Positions 1-9,038 of a stretch of 64,000 nt of DNA are shown piece by piece. The DNA lies in assembly GCF_001426865.1 (NCBI RefSeq), contig NZ_LMFO01000004.1:62001-126000 (forward strand). Direction: 5' to 3'. Positions within the stretch are counted from its first letter, which is position 1. Every line of letters starts with the position of its first letter. The notes under the pieces were generated by a model. It was not told the DNA's origin. It searched no databases and worked only from the letters and a program-made list of their open reading frames with translations. The stretch comes from Paenibacillus sp. Root52 (GTDB lineage Bacteria; Bacillota; Bacilli; Paenibacillales; Paenibacillaceae). The position numbers and the translations under genes are program-made.

Positions 1-306
1 AAACTCTTTTAGTCCATCTTCCTTGGAGACAAAGCGAATTTCACTTACTTCAGGCATGGCGCTGATTTCTTGTTCGAGTGTGTTGCGTAACTGCTCGTCC
101 ACATTCAGTTCAAGAAACGTGCTGATCTCCACCTGACTGTCCACTTGGTTTGCCATAGAATTCACATTCAATACCAATAGCATAAATACACCAAGAATAA
201 GCAGTGATACGATGATGGACATGATGGAGGCCACAGACATCCAGCCGTTGCGGAATACGTTTTTGAATCCCTCCCGCAAATGGCGCAAGAGAGTACTAAA
301 ATTCAT
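1..306 (-). CDS. ftsX: Cell division ABC transporter permease FtsX, N-terminal part
   Basis: The reading frame starts at the ATG whose complement lies at 304-306 and runs off the left edge of the window, so only about 102 residues are present. The visible part begins MNFSTLLRHLREGFKNVFRN, followed by one strong hydrophobic segment (about residues 22-45) and the start of the extracellular domain. FtsX is the membrane partner of FtsE. In Bacillus relatives the FtsEX complex activates the peptidoglycan hydrolase CwlO during elongation. The gene overlaps the 3' end of ftsE by 11 bp, which suggests translational coupling. Identity rests on the N-terminal sequence and the ftsE-ftsX order. Confidence 0.93.
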   Translation of the reverse strand, partial: MNFSTLLRHLREGFKNVFRNGWMSVASIMSIIVSLLILGVFMLLVLNVNSMANQVDSQVEISTFLELNVDEQLRNTLEQEISAMPEVSEIRFVSKEDGLKEF

Positions 307-982
307 AACCGTATTCTCCTCTCATCTGATCCCGTACGATCTGTCCACGTTCAATGGCAATAACCCGTTTCCGCATCGTATTTACGATATCTTTGTTATG
401 GGTTGCCATGACGATTGTTGTTCCTCGGAAATTGATCTCATCCAGCAGTTGCATAATTCCCCATGACGTCTCTGGATCAAGGTTACCTGTAGGCTCGTCC
501 GCGATAATAACCGACGGATTATTCACAATCGCCCGTGCGATGGCAATACGCTGCTGTTCCCCACCTGAGAGCTGCGAAGGCTCACGATTAGCTTTGCTAC
601 GCAGTCCCACCAGATCAAGTACTTCCATCACTCGTTTCTTGATATGACGCTTCGGTGCTTCAATAACTTCCATAGCAAAAGCAACATTCTCGAACGCCGT
701 CATCTTAGGCAGCAGTCGGAAGTCCTGGAATACAACACCGATATTACGGCGTACATAAGGAATTTTCCTTGGTTTCAGCTTACCGATATTAAATCCGTTA
801 ATGGATATTTGTCCTTTAGTCGGAACTTCTTCTCTGTACATCAATTTCATAAATGTCGATTTGCCTGCGCCAGACGGGCCGACGATATAGACAAATTCAT
901 TGCGGTCGATCTTCACCGACACCCCTTGTAAAGCGTGGGTCCCATTGGCGTAGGTCTTCCACACGTCCTGCATTTCTATCAC
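296..982 (-). CDS. ftsE: Cell division ATP-binding protein FtsE
   Basis: This is an ABC ATPase that pairs with FtsX at the membrane. The product is 228 residues, the usual FtsE length. Visible motifs are Walker A GPSGAGKS (about 35-42), the signature QLSGGEQQ (about 137-144), Walker B VIIADEPT (about 158-165) and an H-loop in MATHNK. The frame is open to 1003 (MRAGSDDVIEM...), but the GTG at 982 gives the canonical MIEMQDVWKTY start and has AGGAAG seven bases upstream, so I chose it. It is divergent from the VanW gene across a short intergenic region. Confidence 0.95.
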   Translation of the reverse strand: MIEMQDVWKTYANGTHALQGVSVKIDRNEFVYIVGPSGAGKSTFMKLMYREEVPTKGQISINGFNIGKLKPRKIPYVRRNIGVVFQDFRLLPKMTAFENVAFAMEVIEAPKRHIKKRVMEVLDLVGLRSKANREPSQLSGGEQQRIAIARAIVNNPSVIIADEPTGNLDPETSWGIMQLLDEINFRGTTIVMATHNKDIVNTMRKRVIAIERGQIVRDQMRGEYGYEF

Positions 983-1124
983 ATCATCACTTCCTGCTCG
1001 CATAGTTAGCCATTATCATTTCGACACAATCCCGGCATTTCCTTTAAAAAGACCTGAATTTCATCAGGAGAAGTCCACTTCGACCTTTTTTGATGGTGAA
1101 GCATGGATTCATATGAAGTTTATT

Positions 1125-1140
1125 GTAACAAATTTGTTAC
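1125..1140. promoter_or_regulatory. 16-bp perfect palindrome between ftsE and the VanW gene
   Basis: GTAACAAATTTGTTAC is perfectly self-complementary and lies in the divergent ftsE/VanW intergenic region, about 95 bp upstream of the VanW start. It may be an operator. The same half-site GTAACA/TGTTAC recurs with different spacing upstream of yhbD (6075-6092). The binding protein is unknown. Confidence 0.4.
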
Positions 1141-1234
1141 CTATTGAGTACCCGAAAGTTTTCCTACATTGGATCATATATATAGAAAGTGTTACAAAGT
1201 GCGGAACAACAGAAGTAAAAAGGAGCGTACGGTT

Positions 1235-2668
1235 ATGAAAAAAATACACGTGGCAGTCATTGCAATGTTCTCGATCCTCTTATTCGGTTCCGCATCCTAT
1301 GGAATGATCTATATGTATGTGAACCAATCGTCGTTACCCCAGAAGGTACAGGTAGGCGGATGGCAGATCGGAGAAATGAATCGAGCCGATGTCATGCTTG
1401 AACTGGATGAACGGTTACAACAGCTGGCAGAATGGCCTGTCATTTTGGAACTGGACGAACCCTTAGCGAAAACACTAACTTTAACAGCTGCGCAAATAGG
1501 CGCACAGTACGATGCAAACAGCTTCCGACTTGCCATGAAGCAACTGGAGGAGGGAAACTTATGGGAACGTGCCTATGCGCGTTATCATCTGGCAGAAGAT
1601 TGGCCACTAGAACTGATATATGATGCGACATCATTAAAATCTCAGCTGAGCCCTGCGTGGGAAAAAGAAACCTTCGGTTCTCCTTCCAACGCAGTTCGCA
1701 GGATCACGCCTAGCGACAAGATTCAATACATCCCGGAGAAAGGTGTACGCCGCATCGCTTGGGATGAACTTACCCGTCAATTACAGGTCAAGCTACCTCA
1801 TGATTTCAGCACATTAGACTTGGAGGGGAAACCTGATTCGATCCGTGTTCAGCTCCCACTGTATACGATGAAACCTGAAGTTACGGTAGACTCCTTGCGC
1901 TCAGAGGGCATCGAACGGAAAATCATTCAGTTCTCAACAGGGCTCGGCAATAGCAGTGAGGGTCGGGTACATAATGTGAGCGCAGCAGCCGAAGCCATTG
2001 ACGGCATGATTCTGAAGCCAGGTGCCATTTTTGATTATGAGAAAATTGTTCAAAAAGCCGAGAAGGAATTCGGCTTCCGCGAAGCGCCGGTCATTGTGAA
2101 TGGTCGATTGACGCCCGGAATCGGCGGGGGCATCTGCCAGGTATCCAGCACGATATATAATGCAGCCTTGCTTACAGGTCTTGATATCGTCGAACGTCGC
2201 AATCACTCCCTACCGGTCAAATATTTACCGAAAGGGTTGGATGCCACCTTTGCTTCTGGAGCCATTAACTTCCGTTTCAAAAATAACACTGAAAAATCGT
2301 TACTTATTCATGCCGAAGTCAACAACCACAGGTTAGTCGTGAAGTTTTTTGGTACATTTCCGGAGAATGTCAGTTATGCCCTTGAATCTCGTACGATTGA
2401 AACGTTAAGTGTTCCGGTAAAATACGTATCCAGTAACGTTCTCCCTGATGGAGCTCAGCAAGTGCTGCAAAACGGGCAGCCTGGATATATTGTTGAGACT
2501 GTAAGGACAAAGCGGGTGGATGGGAAAGTCGTCGAATCCAAAACCATTTCACGAGATACGTACAAAGCACAGAATCGCTTAATTGCTCGCCCGGGAAATA
2601 GTAGTGTAACTGATGAACAAGAACCTTCCATTGTTGAGGATGGCATCTCGGATACCAAACAACCTTAA
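1235..2668 (+). CDS. VanW family surface protein with C-terminal G5 domain
   Basis: The product is about 477 residues, starting at the ATG at 1235 with AAAGGAG about 9 bases upstream. The frame is open from 1169, but the extra 22 residues lack a ribosome binding site. An N-terminal hydrophobic segment (about residues 6-25) looks like an uncleaved signal or membrane anchor, so the protein is probably extracytoplasmic. A central peptidoglycan-binding-like region precedes the VanW domain, recognised by GGGICQVSSTIYNAALL and RRNHSLPVKYLPKGLDATF. A G5-type segment (VETVRTKRVDGKVVESK) lies near the C-terminus. VanW proteins occur in some vancomycin-resistance clusters, but their biochemical role is not established. 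The gene is monocistronic and is followed by a strong terminator. Confidence 0.85.
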   Translation: MKKIHVAVIAMFSILLFGSASYGMIYMYVNQSSLPQKVQVGGWQIGEMNRADVMLELDERLQQLAEWPVILELDEPLAKTLTLTAAQIGAQYDANSFRLAMKQLEEGNLWERAYARYHLAEDWPLELIYDATSLKSQLSPAWEKETFGSPSNAVRRITPSDKIQYIPEKGVRRIAWDELTRQLQVKLPHDFSTLDLEGKPDSIRVQLPLYTMKPEVTVDSLRSEGIERKIIQFSTGLGNSSEGRVHNVSAAAEAIDGMILKPGAIFDYEKIVQKAEKEFGFREAPVIVNGRLTPGIGGGICQVSSTIYNAALLTGLDIVERRNHSLPVKYLPKGLDATFASGAINFRFKNNTEKSLLIHAEVNNHRLVVKFFGTFPENVSYALESRTIETLSVPVKYVSSNVLPDGAQQVLQNGQPGYIVETVRTKRVDGKVVESKTISRDTYKAQNRLIARPGNSSVTDEQEPSIVEDGISDTKQP

Positions 2669-2706
2669 TTCCAACATTGTTGTTATAACTTCTAATAGAA
2701 GAATAT

Positions 2707-2765
2707 CAAAAAAAAGACACACCTCTCGTCTCCCTTTCGGTTACGTGTGAAGTGTGTCTTTTCTA
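2707..2765. terminator. Bidirectional rho-independent terminator
   Basis: The stem AAAAGACACAC/GTGTGTCTTTT has A-rich sequence on the left and T-rich sequence on the right. It lies between the convergent VanW (+) and MFS (-) genes and can serve both. Confidence 0.8.
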
Positions 2766-2859
2766 TCTTGCGATGAAATAGCTACCCCCTCAATATAACG
2801 ATAATCAAAAGGTAACAGCTGTTATTTCATCGAATTCACTCATTTGTCTAATAAAAAGG

Positions 2860-4428
2860 TTAATGACCGCCTGTGTATTCGCTTTGCTCTTCACCCACAA
2901 CCATCTTCTCATTGCCCATGAAGAACGATGCGATTAGAGCGAGCGCAGCTGGAATGGCAGCCCAAGCAAACAACTGCACAATAGATGAGGATAGTGCATG
3001 TGTAATGGTCTCCAGAATCTGTGGTGGAATACTCTGTCTTAATTCGGGTGATAACAGCGCATGTGGATCTGTCAAATTCAGTCCGTCCGGAATACCTCCA
3101 CCGGTTGTAGCCTCTCCAGCACCCGCTCCACCAGCCTCTGCTGCTGATCCAAGTGCCTCGGTCATTTTACGTGTAAACACTTGGCTCTGTACGATACCAA
3201 AGATCGTGATCCCCATCGTCATGCCAAGAGATCTCAAGAAGTTAAGCGTAGAACTAGCTGCTCCGCGTCTCCGTGCTTCAAATGCGTTCATAGCCGCGTT
3301 GCTAAGTACCGAGAACGATGCACCCACTCCGAGTCCGACCATAACCATGAATATGCGGATCGTCCAGAGCGATGATCCCTCATCCAGCGTTGTAAGCAAT
3401 CCAAGTCCAAGCACGAGCAGTGCAAGTGTAGGAATCATAATATTACGGTACTTGATTTTGGTCATTAATACCCCGCCCAGGGAGGCCGTTACGACTGAAC
3501 CAAGCATCATTGGCAGTAAAACTAGACCTGAGTTAGTCGCTTTACCACCCAAAACGCCTTGAATGAAAATCGGTATGTACACTGAAGCTGTAATAAACGC
3601 CGCCCCACTGAACATTGCGATTACGTTGCTGGACCAATACACCCGATTGCGGAACATATTAAAGGAAATAATCGGTTCCTTGGCTCGCGTCTCTGCATAG
3701 AGGAACAACAGAGTGAGCACGATAAATCCGGCAAACAAGCCGATAATCTGTCCTGAATTCCAATCATAAGTCTTGCCGCCTAATTCCAAGCCGAAGATCA
3801 GGCAGACCACTGCGCCAATCAGTGTTACAGCACCTAGCCAGTCAATCTGCTGGGATTGATGTTGATGTGATTCTTTATAACAAATAGTAATAAACAGAAA
3901 CGCAATTAAACCGAGTGGCAGGTTAATATAGAATACCCATTCCCATGTCGCGTACTGCGTAATGTAAGCACCAAGCAGCGGACCAAATACACTGGATAGA
4001 CCAAATACCGCACCAAACAATCCACCCAGCTTGCCCCGTGCCTCTGGAGCAACAACGTCAAACATAATCGTAAACGCAATAGGTACCAGTGCGCCTGCTC
4101 CAATCCCTTGAATTGCTCTATACATTGTTAATTCCACGATAGATGTCGCTGTTCCACACAGCGCCGAACCAAGCATGAATACAATGATGCCAAATACAAA
4201 GAACTTCTTCCGTCCGTACATATCCGACAGTTTACCGAAGATCGGCATTCCTGCCATCTCTGCAACCATATATGCAGAGGTCACCCAAACGAACTTGTCG
4301 AGTCCGCCGAGTTTGCCGACGATATCGCCCATCGCCGTAGCCACAATGGTGTTATCCATTGAAGCCATAAGTATGCTGAGTAGTAGCCCTGCCAGCACAA
4401 ATCCAATTTTGTTTTTACTTGCAGCCAT
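2860..4428 (-). CDS. DHA2-family (EmrB/QacA-like) MFS drug exporter
   Basis: The product is about 522 residues. It is a proton-driven multidrug exporter of the 14-helix DHA2 group. Visible features are the N-terminal LLLSILMASMDNTIVATAMG motif (family motif D1), the loop 2-3 motif GKLSDMYGRKKFF, the motif C region GALVPIAFTIMFDV, and repeated hydrophobic helices. A Gly/Ala-rich loop (GGAGAGEATTGGG) precedes the last helix. The ATG at 4428 has GGAGAG upstream; the frame is open to 4446. There is no local regulator, so the substrate cannot be inferred. Confidence 0.88.
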   Translation of the reverse strand: MAASKNKIGFVLAGLLLSILMASMDNTIVATAMGDIVGKLGGLDKFVWVTSAYMVAEMAGMPIFGKLSDMYGRKKFFVFGIIVFMLGSALCGTATSIVELTMYRAIQGIGAGALVPIAFTIMFDVVAPEARGKLGGLFGAVFGLSSVFGPLLGAYITQYATWEWVFYINLPLGLIAFLFITICYKESHQHQSQQIDWLGAVTLIGAVVCLIFGLELGGKTYDWNSGQIIGLFAGFIVLTLLFLYAETRAKEPIISFNMFRNRVYWSSNVIAMFSGAAFITASVYIPIFIQGVLGGKATNSGLVLLPMMLGSVVTASLGGVLMTKIKYRNIMIPTLALLVLGLGLLTTLDEGSSLWTIRIFMVMVGLGVGASFSVLSNAAMNAFEARRRGAASSTLNFLRSLGMTMGITIFGIVQSQVFTRKMTEALGSAAEAGGAGAGEATTGGGIPDGLNLTDPHALLSPELRQSIPPQILETITHALSSSIVQLFAWAAIPAALALIASFFMGNEKMVVGEEQSEYTGGH

Positions 4429-4571
4429 CGTTCTTAATCTCTCCATTCACGATCTATTCATATGACTGCATTAGTATATCCGAAATGTTGCAATCATTAA
4501 TCAGTCCAAGGACCGATTGCTTTACACCAAAACAATATATCGTGAACGAGCCATTCGCATCATAAATCGCA

Positions 4572-5399
4572 TCAGATTTGTTCAACACGACCTATTCTTG
4601 CTTCTGGATCTACTGACAAGTCACCCGAATATTCGACCAACCTAATGTTACATCCACGCCCAATATGAACTCGTGTACCGCGAACAGTATCGGCCTCTGT
4701 ATCTTCAAGCATAATCTCATCTCCCTCAATCAGTTCTGCTCTAAAAGAAGGAGCCCCGCCCAAACCAAGTGCTTTCCAGAATCCACTGCGCTCTCTACGC
4801 CGAATATCAATCCGTTCACCGCCAACTTCCCTAGCCGAAGAAGACGTATATAGACGAATCTCCACGGTGTCTGCGTTCAACAGCCCCCCTACTTTGAGGT
4901 TGCCTTGAACACTAATCGTCTCGCCCTGCACATCTCCATCAATCGTGGCCATACCGCCGATATCGATGCGCTCACTGTCCACTCTTCCGCGTACGTTGCA
5001 TTTCCCGTTCACCGTCAACTCCGGTGTAGCCAAAGCACCATTAATCGTTGTCATGCCATCCACACGCACACGAGAACTAACCAGCGGGCCGTTAATCGTA
5101 CACATGCCATTGACCGTTGTCGTCTCCGCGCGAGCCGGGCCATGAACGCCCATTGTTCCATTTACATCCAGTGAAGTAGTCTGCAGTTCTCCTTCCACTT
5201 TAGCCATACCATTCACGGTTATGCTCTCAGTGTACAACGCACCATAGATTTTCAGTGTTCCATTCACATTGAGCGAAGTACAATCCAAGTCTCCGTCCAA
5301 TTTGGCCATGCCATCAATATTCACCCGGTTATAGTGCCCGCCTGTCGTTTTGCGAGATCCCGTTACATTCAGGTCATTTCTCATGTGACGCTCTTCCAT
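4572..5399 (-). CDS. Bactofilin-like polymer-forming protein (YhbE/YhbF type)
   Basis: The product is about 275 residues. The N-terminal two thirds consist of regularly spaced short repeats of the VNG/VDG/IGGMA type (NVNGTLKIYG, TVNGMAKVEG, RVDGMTTING). This is characteristic of the right-handed beta-helix of bactofilins, which are cytoskeletal scaffold proteins. The C-terminal portion (about 200-275) departs from the repeat. The ATG at 5399 has AGGGGGAG seven bases upstream; a longer frame to 5423 would overlap yhbD. It sits directly behind yhbD, as yhbE/yhbF do in Bacillus subtilis. The role is inferred from the fold. Confidence 0.8.
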   Translation of the reverse strand: MEERHMRNDLNVTGSRKTTGGHYNRVNIDGMAKLDGDLDCTSLNVNGTLKIYGALYTESITVNGMAKVEGELQTTSLDVNGTMGVHGPARAETTTVNGMCTINGPLVSSRVRVDGMTTINGALATPELTVNGKCNVRGRVDSERIDIGGMATIDGDVQGETISVQGNLKVGGLLNADTVEIRLYTSSSAREVGGERIDIRRRERSGFWKALGLGGAPSFRAELIEGDEIMLEDTEADTVRGTRVHIGRGCNIRLVEYSGDLSVDPEARIGRVEQI

Positions 5400-5415
5400 G
5401 CATTTCTCCCCCTTT

Positions 5416-6045
5416 TCAGACATTCCCTAATTTAAGTTTCAGTTCTTCCATGAACGTTGCCAGCGTAATTCTCAGCACCACTTTTACACCCTGATCAAAA
5501 TAAAGCTCCGCTCCTGCGCCAACCAGCATAAACGTCGGTACACCCATTTTGCGAATAAGCAGCAATTCACTCGCTCTGTCTCTGAATCGGTAATAATGAT
5601 CTGACATCACTTCGATCAACAAGGTACCTTCCTGTCTTGTGATATCTCCACTCATTAGTAACTTCTCAAGTACATAGAGCATCGTGATCTGCTCCAAACC
5701 ATATAGTGGTTGCTCTCGACCGGCTTCTGTCAGCAATTCAAGAGATGCTAATGAAACAATGTTTCGGTCTATTAATTGCTGGGCAGACATCTCTACTTCG
5801 CCTAATGATGGCGAGAATACATCTGCCAGCTCATCCAGCGATAATCCTTCCTTCATGTGGATAATCTTGTCGATCCGCGGCAAAATCTGCTGTTTGGGAA
5901 AAAAGGTCTCCTGTCCTGTATATGAAGACTTTCGGATGAACCATTCCTCCGGAATAAGATTTTTCCGTTTCCAGCGATAGAGCTGCCCATATGAAATGCC
6001 TGTCAGGTCTAGTAGTTCTTTTTTGGAGATCAAATCATCCGTCAT
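5416..6045 (-). CDS. yhbD: YhbD family MerR-like regulator (DUF4004)
   Basis: The product is 209 residues. The N-terminus (ISKKELLDLTGISYGQLYRW, then IPEEWF) is a MerR-like winged-helix segment. The remainder matches what I recall of the Bacillus YhbD/DUF4004 family. It begins at an ATG preceded by AAGGGGGT seven bases upstream and is followed 17 bp later by the bactofilin gene, reproducing the yhbD-yhbE arrangement. An inverted repeat about 30 bp upstream of the start may be its own operator. The ligand is unknown. Confidence 0.75.
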   Translation of the reverse strand: MTDDLISKKELLDLTGISYGQLYRWKRKNLIPEEWFIRKSSYTGQETFFPKQQILPRIDKIIHMKEGLSLDELADVFSPSLGEVEMSAQQLIDRNIVSLASLELLTEAGREQPLYGLEQITMLYVLEKLLMSGDITRQEGTLLIEVMSDHYYRFRDRASELLLIRKMGVPTFMLVGAGAELYFDQGVKVVLRITLATFMEELKLKLGNV

Positions 6046-6074
6046 CGTTGAACCCCCTTGTCATTGAAGACAGT

Positions 6075-6092
6075 GTAACATAACATTGTTAC
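6075..6092. promoter_or_regulatory. Inverted repeat upstream of yhbD
   Basis: GTAACA-N6-TGTTAC is a perfect 6-bp inverted repeat about 30 bp before the yhbD start. The position suits autoregulation by a MerR-like protein, but this is inferred from placement alone. Confidence 0.4.
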
Positions 6093-6266
6093 GTTGTGAA
6101 GAAGGTTGTTTTCAACCGTGTATCATTCTCGTCATTGCATCGCGGGAGCTTTGGGTATAACCTGTGTAATAGATACTACGCTTCACTAGGAACTACTATC
6201 CCTCGGTTTCCGAACTGGAGATGGATCAGTTACATATCGGACTTATGAAAGGGGTTACTTTATTAG

Positions 6267-7055
6267 ATGGCACTTATTAAATGTGACTTTTATTCGGACA
6301 CACTTGGATTAAGCACGAGTATGCATGTTATTTTGCCACAACAGACGCATACTCAGATCGGCATGCAGAATGTGACAGGACAAGGACTACATCCTACCCT
6401 CTACTTGTTACATGGTCTTTCGGACGATGATTCCATCTGGCTACGTAGAACATCCATTGAACGTTATGTTGCTAACCTCGGTATTGCCGTTGTCATGCCA
6501 CAGGTTCACCGCAGTTTCTACACGAACATGGCTGAAGGCGGACGTTACTGGACATTTATTAGTGAAGAACTGCCCACACTCGCCCGTTCCTTCTTCCCAC
6601 TATCACACCAACGTGAAGATAACTTCGTTGCCGGCCTTTCAATGGGCGGCTACGGTGCGTTCAAGCTCGCGCTTCGTAAACCAGAACAATATGCGGCTGC
6701 TGCTAGCTTATCCGGTGCACTCGATATGGCTGCTCACCTCAACAACCATGCAGGATCTCCGATGCAGCAGGCTGAAATGAAACGAATTTTCGGGTCGCAA
6801 GTAGCAGGATCAGAGAACGATTTGCTTCATTTGCTGCAAGAGAGCGAGCCAAGTCAAGGGGCAAGACCGTTACTCTATCAGTGTTGTGGAACGGAAGACT
6901 TCCTCTATGAAGACAATCAGACCTTTAGAAAGGCCTGCGAGCAGTCAGACTTCGAGCTGACATATGAGGAAGAAGCAGGTGCACATGAGTGGGGTTATTG
7001 GGATGCGAAGATTCAAGACGTATTAAAATGGCTTCCTTTGTCTAAACGAGACTAG
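6267..7055 (+). CDS. Alpha/beta-hydrolase esterase (EstA / esterase D-like)
   Basis: The product is 262 residues and resembles the tributyrin esterase EstA / S-formylglutathione hydrolase-like group. The nucleophile elbow GLSMGG places the catalytic Ser at about 125. A probable Asp lies at about 211 ([10 protein letters not shown]) and the His at about 240 (GAHEWGYWD). The oxyanion region is [10 protein letters not shown] (about 46-55). There is no signal peptide, so it is probably cytoplasmic. The start has AAAGGGG 12 bases upstream, a slightly long spacing. It stands alone, divergent from yhbD. The physiological ester is unknown. Confidence 0.85.
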   Translation: MALIKCDFYSDTLGLSTSMHVILPQQTHTQIGMQNVTGQGLHPTLYLLHGLSDDDSIWLRRTSIERYVANLGIAVVMPQVHRSFYTNMAEGGRYWTFISEELPTLARSFFPLSHQREDNFVAGLSMGGYGAFKLALRKPEQYAAAASLSGALDMAAHLNNHAGSPMQQAEMKRIFGSQVAGSENDLLHLLQESEPSQGARPLLYQCCGTEDFLYEDNQTFRKACEQSDFELTYEEEAGAHEWGYWDAKIQDVLKWLPLSKRD

Positions 7056-7238
7056 TGATTATACGGGGTATTGCTTACAAAGCCTGAAAGTGTGCTTTTT
7101 GAGAGGAAACAGGGAAAACATAGCTCTTAACGGGTCGTCCCTTAAATACCGCTATGTTCTCCCCTCGTATAACAAGTATTAATTCAGTATCGGTTGATCT
7201 GATTGCACATGAAAAATCAATGTCACCCTGTCCGCGCT

Positions 7239-8870
7239 TCACCCCTCTGCGATCCCTTCCTTTGGCAATAGTGCCTTGATTCGGAATGCCATACGTAGAC
7301 GCAATGTTTCCTCTGGATCTTTCAGACTGCGACCGATAATCTCCTCGCATTTCTCTAACCGATAAATCACTGTGTTGCGATGGATGTACAGTCGTTTCGC
7401 TGTTTCAGCCAGATGACAATGCGTTTCCAGATAAACAGACAACGTATGAAGCAGCATATGATGATCCTTAATAGTCTCATCCTCGAATCCCTGCATCGTA
7501 TCGGCATAGAATTTGTATAAGTGCTCGTAGGGGATCATACGTAAAATCTCAGGAACTTCCTTCGGCTGATACATCTCGATAAAACGCGTTTTGCCCGCAA
7601 TTCCACCGAAGTATAGAGCTTCATTGGCCTCTTTGTAAGAAACAGGGATCTGAGCAAGCGGCTGAGCGTAGCTACTGAAGCCAAACGATAGCTCCGATCC
7701 GTAATGGACAGCAATTTTACCCTGAAGACGCTCTAGCAGCGCGACAAAGAAAGGCTTAACCGTTTTCCACTCCTCCACCAACGGCATTAATAGCACGTAG
7801 GCGCGATCATGAGTGAACAAATGTAATGGATATCGAAAATGGGTCAGTTCCCCTTCAAGATGTTCGGCAATCCGATCCTGCTCAGCCTTATATTGCATGA
7901 ATGAGATGGTTTTATCCGTGCCATCGAATTTGCCAACTGCACAGAGATATCGCTGCTCGCTGGACAGTCCAAATTCACGCCCCCGACTCGCGATCTCCTC
8001 ACTACTGGAGAATGCTCCACCGATAAAATTAGTAAAAAATTCGTTCTGGATGCGGCGGCGATTCTGCCTGAGCGCATTATCCTTCATTAATTCAAACGCA
8101 ATCACGTTAGTCGCCTGTTCTATGGTCAAAATATTCGAACGTTCAGACGGCGTAACTAAGCCTTCTATACAAAGAAAATGTAATTGTCTATGGGTATACA
8201 CCGGAAACAATGTCAGTGTTTCACGCTTCTCACTCAATAGAGAGAACGCTGAGAAAACGGATGGCGCTACGTGAAAACGCCCTCCGCCAGACAACAATGC
8301 TTCAATATGCGCTGCGGTGGTCGCGGAGAATCGACCATAGATGGGCTGAAGGTAAGGGCCTAGCAGAAGAACCGGTAAGCGAAGTAAAGCGGACAACTGA
8401 TCCAGCAACTTCGGGATGCCTTGGCCGCTCATAATCTGCTGGGTGAACTGTCGGTGAGTCTGTATGGCATTATGCAGCTCGGTAGTTTGTACATCGAGGA
8501 TATGACTTAGTGATTTGTTAACAATATCGCCGAGTGAAGGATCGACAGGCAACTCCATCAAAGGAAAATGCAGCTCGTTAGCTAGCTGAATTGCTGATTC
8601 AGGAATGTTGCCGAGGTAACGTTTGCTCTTGATACCAAGCCCAGTACAGTCTTGGCGACTCATCTCCCCGATTAGTTCAAGCAGAGCTGGCAGATCGTCT
8701 TTAAAGTGAAAAGCTGTCGTAATGAGTAATTCATTCTTTCTCAGGTATGGAATGATATCCGGGGCATCCATCATGTTGACTGTATGAACTTCCCTGTTCA
8801 AACCCGTTGCTCCTGCGACAATGATGGTTCCGTCAAACACCGGCAGCTTCAGTAGCTCATTCATTTTCAT
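7239..8870 (-). CDS. pucR: PucR family transcriptional regulator of purine catabolism
   Basis: The product is 543 residues. It has an N-terminal PucR domain (about 7-125), a middle CdaR/GGDEF-like region (about 290-410) and a C-terminal PucR-type helix-turn-helix (about 470-535), containing ETAKRLYIHRNTVIYRLEKC. In Bacillus subtilis PucR is the activator of the puc purine-degradation genes and responds to allantoin-type intermediates. The gene is divergent from the allantoate amidohydrolase gene, which supports it being the local regulator. A sequence matching the core of the published PucR box lies between the two genes. Confidence 0.88.
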   Translation of the reverse strand: MKMNELLKLPVFDGTIIVAGATGLNREVHTVNMMDAPDIIPYLRKNELLITTAFHFKDDLPALLELIGEMSRQDCTGLGIKSKRYLGNIPESAIQLANELHFPLMELPVDPSLGDIVNKSLSHILDVQTTELHNAIQTHRQFTQQIMSGQGIPKLLDQLSALLRLPVLLLGPYLQPIYGRFSATTAAHIEALLSGGGRFHVAPSVFSAFSLLSEKRETLTLFPVYTHRQLHFLCIEGLVTPSERSNILTIEQATNVIAFELMKDNALRQNRRRIQNEFFTNFIGGAFSSSEEIASRGREFGLSSEQRYLCAVGKFDGTDKTISFMQYKAEQDRIAEHLEGELTHFRYPLHLFTHDRAYVLLMPLVEEWKTVKPFFVALLERLQGKIAVHYGSELSFGFSSYAQPLAQIPVSYKEANEALYFGGIAGKTRFIEMYQPKEVPEILRMIPYEHLYKFYADTMQGFEDETIKDHHMLLHTLSVYLETHCHLAETAKRLYIHRNTVIYRLEKCEEIIGRSLKDPEETLRLRMAFRIKALLPKEGIAEG

Positions 8871-8883
8871 CGTTCTTGCGCCC

Positions 8884-8893
8884 CTTTGGTTAA
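8884..8893 (+). promoter_or_regulatory. Candidate PucR box
   Basis: CTTTGGTTAA matches the core CNTTGGTTAA of the Bacillus subtilis PucR box consensus (WWWCNTTGGTTAA, recalled from the literature); the WWW part does not match. It is 14 bp upstream of the pucR start and overlaps the pucR Shine-Dalgarno on the minus strand, so it could mediate autoregulation. Confidence 0.45.
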
Positions 8894-9038
8894 CATGTCC
8901 AATGAATCCTGTTATTCTTCTACATTTTCGTGAATGATTTCCCTTTTGTTTTATTCTACGATTAATTAATCACAATGCCAAGTTAATTAATATAACACCG
9001 GTTGGAAAGCTTATGCTGCCGGAATGGGGGAGATTGCA

